From the NCBI GenBank assembly GCA_036269915.1, contig DATBDM010000001.1, positions 1-5,866 of the forward strand: a DNA stretch of 5,866 nt, given 5' to 3'. Position 1 is the stretch's first letter. Every line of letters starts with the position of its first letter. Positions 5,094 through 5,866 of the stretch are shown in pieces. The notes beneath the pieces were generated by a model. The model was not told where the DNA came from, made no database searches, and saw only the letters and a list, made by a program, of their open reading frames with translations. Origin of the DNA: DATBDM01 sp036269915. Its GTDB lineage: Bacteria > Actinomycetota > Thermoleophilia > Solirubrobacterales > Solirubrobacteraceae. Position numbers and translations under genes: made by a program.

Positions 5094-5833
5094 CCGTGCG
5101 GACGCCTCCGATCTCCCCCGCGGTGATGTGGCACGACGTCGAGTGCGGGACCTACACCGCCGACCTGCCGCTGTGGCGAGGGCTCGCGCGCGCGACCGGC
5201 GGTCCGGTGCTCGACGTCGGCGCAGGCACCGGGCGCGTCGCGCTCGACCTCGCGCGCGCCGGGGAGCGCGTCACCGCGCTCGACCTCGACGCCGAGCTGC
5301 TGGCCGAGCTGGCACGCCGCGCGCGGGACGCCGGGCTCGCGGTCGACGCCGTGCGCGCCGACGCGCGCGACTTCGCGATCCCCGGCGCGGCGTTCGGCCT
5401 GATCGCGGTCCCGATGCAGACGATCCAGCTACTCCCCGACGCGGCGGCGCGGGCCGGGTTCTTCGCGGCCGCGCGGCGCGTGCTCGCCCCGGGCGGCCTC
5501 GTCGCGCTCGCGCTGGCCGAGACGCCGGAAGCCTTCGAGGGTCCGGGCGCGCTGCCGGCCCCGGACGTCGGCGAGTCCGGCGGCTGGCGGTTCGTGTCCC
5601 AGCCGCTGGCGATCCGGCTCGGCCCGGAGACGTGGACGATCGAGCGCGAGCGCCACCTCGTCGCGCCCGACGGCTCGCGCGCGGTGCAGGACGACCGGAT
5701 CGAGCTCGCCGCGCTGACCGCCGACGAGCTGACGGCCGAGGGCGTCGCCGCCGGCCTGCGCGCCGAGCCCGCCGAGCACGTCGCGGAGACCGACGACCAC
5801 GTCGGCTCGGAGGTGGTGATCCTCCGTGGCTGA
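5090..5833 (+). CDS. Class I SAM-dependent methyltransferase between murT and gatD
   Basis: This predicted soluble methyltransferase has 247 residues and an unknown acceptor. The Rossmann fold begins with motif I, VLDVGAGTGRVALDLA (40-55). Beta-2 ends in ALDLD (63-67), whose acidic residues should bind the SAM ribose. RADARDF (89-95) is the adenine-binding region, and LIAVPMQTIQLL (104-115) and LAPGGLVALALAE (132-144) follow. The C-terminal half (about 165-245) is a beta-rich region typical of small-molecule methyltransferases of this type. The N-terminal pattern YTADLPLW (22-29) before the SAM domain is common in this family. The GTG at 5090 overlaps the murT stop as GTGA and has GAGG at 5076-5079, 10 bases upstream; GTG 5096 is an alternative. 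The 3' end overlaps the next start by 8 bases, so it is a true operon member. A role in cell-envelope chemistry is suggested only by its neighbours. Confidence 0.92.
   Translation: MTVRTPPISPAVMWHDVECGTYTADLPLWRGLARATGGPVLDVGAGTGRVALDLARAGERVTALDLDAELLAELARRARDAGLAVDAVRADARDFAIPGAAFGLIAVPMQTIQLLPDAAARAGFFAAARRVLAPGGLVALALAETPEAFEGPGALPAPDVGESGGWRFVSQPLAIRLGPETWTIERERHLVAPDGSRAVQDDRIELAALTADELTAEGVAAGLRAEPAEHVAETDDHVGSEVVILRG
5808..5826 (+). promoter_or_regulatory. gatD ribosome binding site inside a 6-bp hairpin
   Basis: GGAGGT at 5809-5814 is the strongest Shine-Dalgarno sequence in the window and lies 11 bases before the GTG at 5826. CGGAGG (5808-5813) is perfectly complementary to CCTCCG (5821-5826), with a 7-base loop, so the stem would hide the site and the first base of the start codon. 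The hairpin lies within the last codons of the methyltransferase gene, where translating ribosomes would open it. This suggests translational coupling. Confidence 0.45.
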
Positions 5834-5866
5834 GGGCAGCCTGCGCGTCCTCGCGCTCTATCCCGA
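5826..5866 (+). CDS. gatD: N-terminus of likely GatD, glutamine amidotransferase subunit (partial, runs off window)
   Basis: Only 13 complete codons are present: GTG-initiated (M)AEGSLRVLALYP, then GA- (Asp or Glu). The LRVxxLYP(E/D) opening is what GatD proteins typically show before their conserved LNxYGDRGN segment, and the nearby murT makes this the expected partner. GatD hydrolyses glutamine and passes ammonia to MurT. Its catalytic Cys and His lie beyond the window, so activity cannot be checked. An in-frame TGA at 5817-5819 makes the GTG at 5826 the first possible start. It overlaps the methyltransferase stop by 8 bases and has a strong GGAGGT ribosome binding site. The identification rests mostly on context plus this short match. 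Confidence 0.72.
   Translation, partial: MAEGSLRVLALYP

Noticed and set aside
1..5866. tRNA, rRNA, CRISPR, insertion sequence or phage features
   Set aside because: No cloverleaf-like segment, repeat-spacer array, terminal inverted repeats or transposase/integrase motifs were seen, and coding occupies nearly all of the window.

Overview
The window is very GC-rich, has almost no non-coding space, and shows strong G/C preference at third codon positions. It encodes a MurT/GatD pair, actinobacterial-style lipid metabolism and a short-linker cyclophilin lipoprotein. This fits a high-GC member of the Actinomycetota, possibly a Thermoleophilia/Solirubrobacterales-type organism. That placement is an inference from gene content and style, not a database result.

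Left part (1-1323, + strand): the C-terminal end of an enolase-superfamily-like protein, then two small membrane proteins of unknown function. One has a long charged cytosolic N-terminus and two membrane spans (265-915); the other has three spans (958-1323). Only 7 bases separate the second from a convergent gene, a secreted cyclophilin-type peptidyl-prolyl isomerase lipoprotein on the minus strand (1331-2017).

Middle (2017-2041): a divergent junction of about 20 bases between the cyclophilin gene and a HAD-IIA phosphatase gene. A near-symmetric AT-rich octamer provides a plausible -10 element on each strand. Both would start transcription within a base or two of the proposed start codons, which suggests leaderless mRNAs.

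Right part (2041-5866, + strand): a tightly packed run of HAD-IIA phosphatase, diacylglycerol-kinase-family lipid kinase, MurT, class I SAM-dependent methyltransferase, and the first codons of a likely GatD. The last four overlap or abut (ATGA, GTGA and an 8-base overlap), so this is probably one operon. MurT and GatD together form the lipid II isoglutaminyl synthase, which amidates D-glutamate in the peptidoglycan stem peptide. The unusual point is the methyltransferase gene between the two subunits. The gatD ribosome binding site lies in a small hairpin inside the methyltransferase gene, which could couple their translation.

No RNA gene, mobile element, CRISPR array or long repeat was seen. 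The window is mostly ordinary housekeeping sequence. The points most worth a second look are the interposed methyltransferase, the overlapping divergent promoters and the shared TCTAGNCT box.
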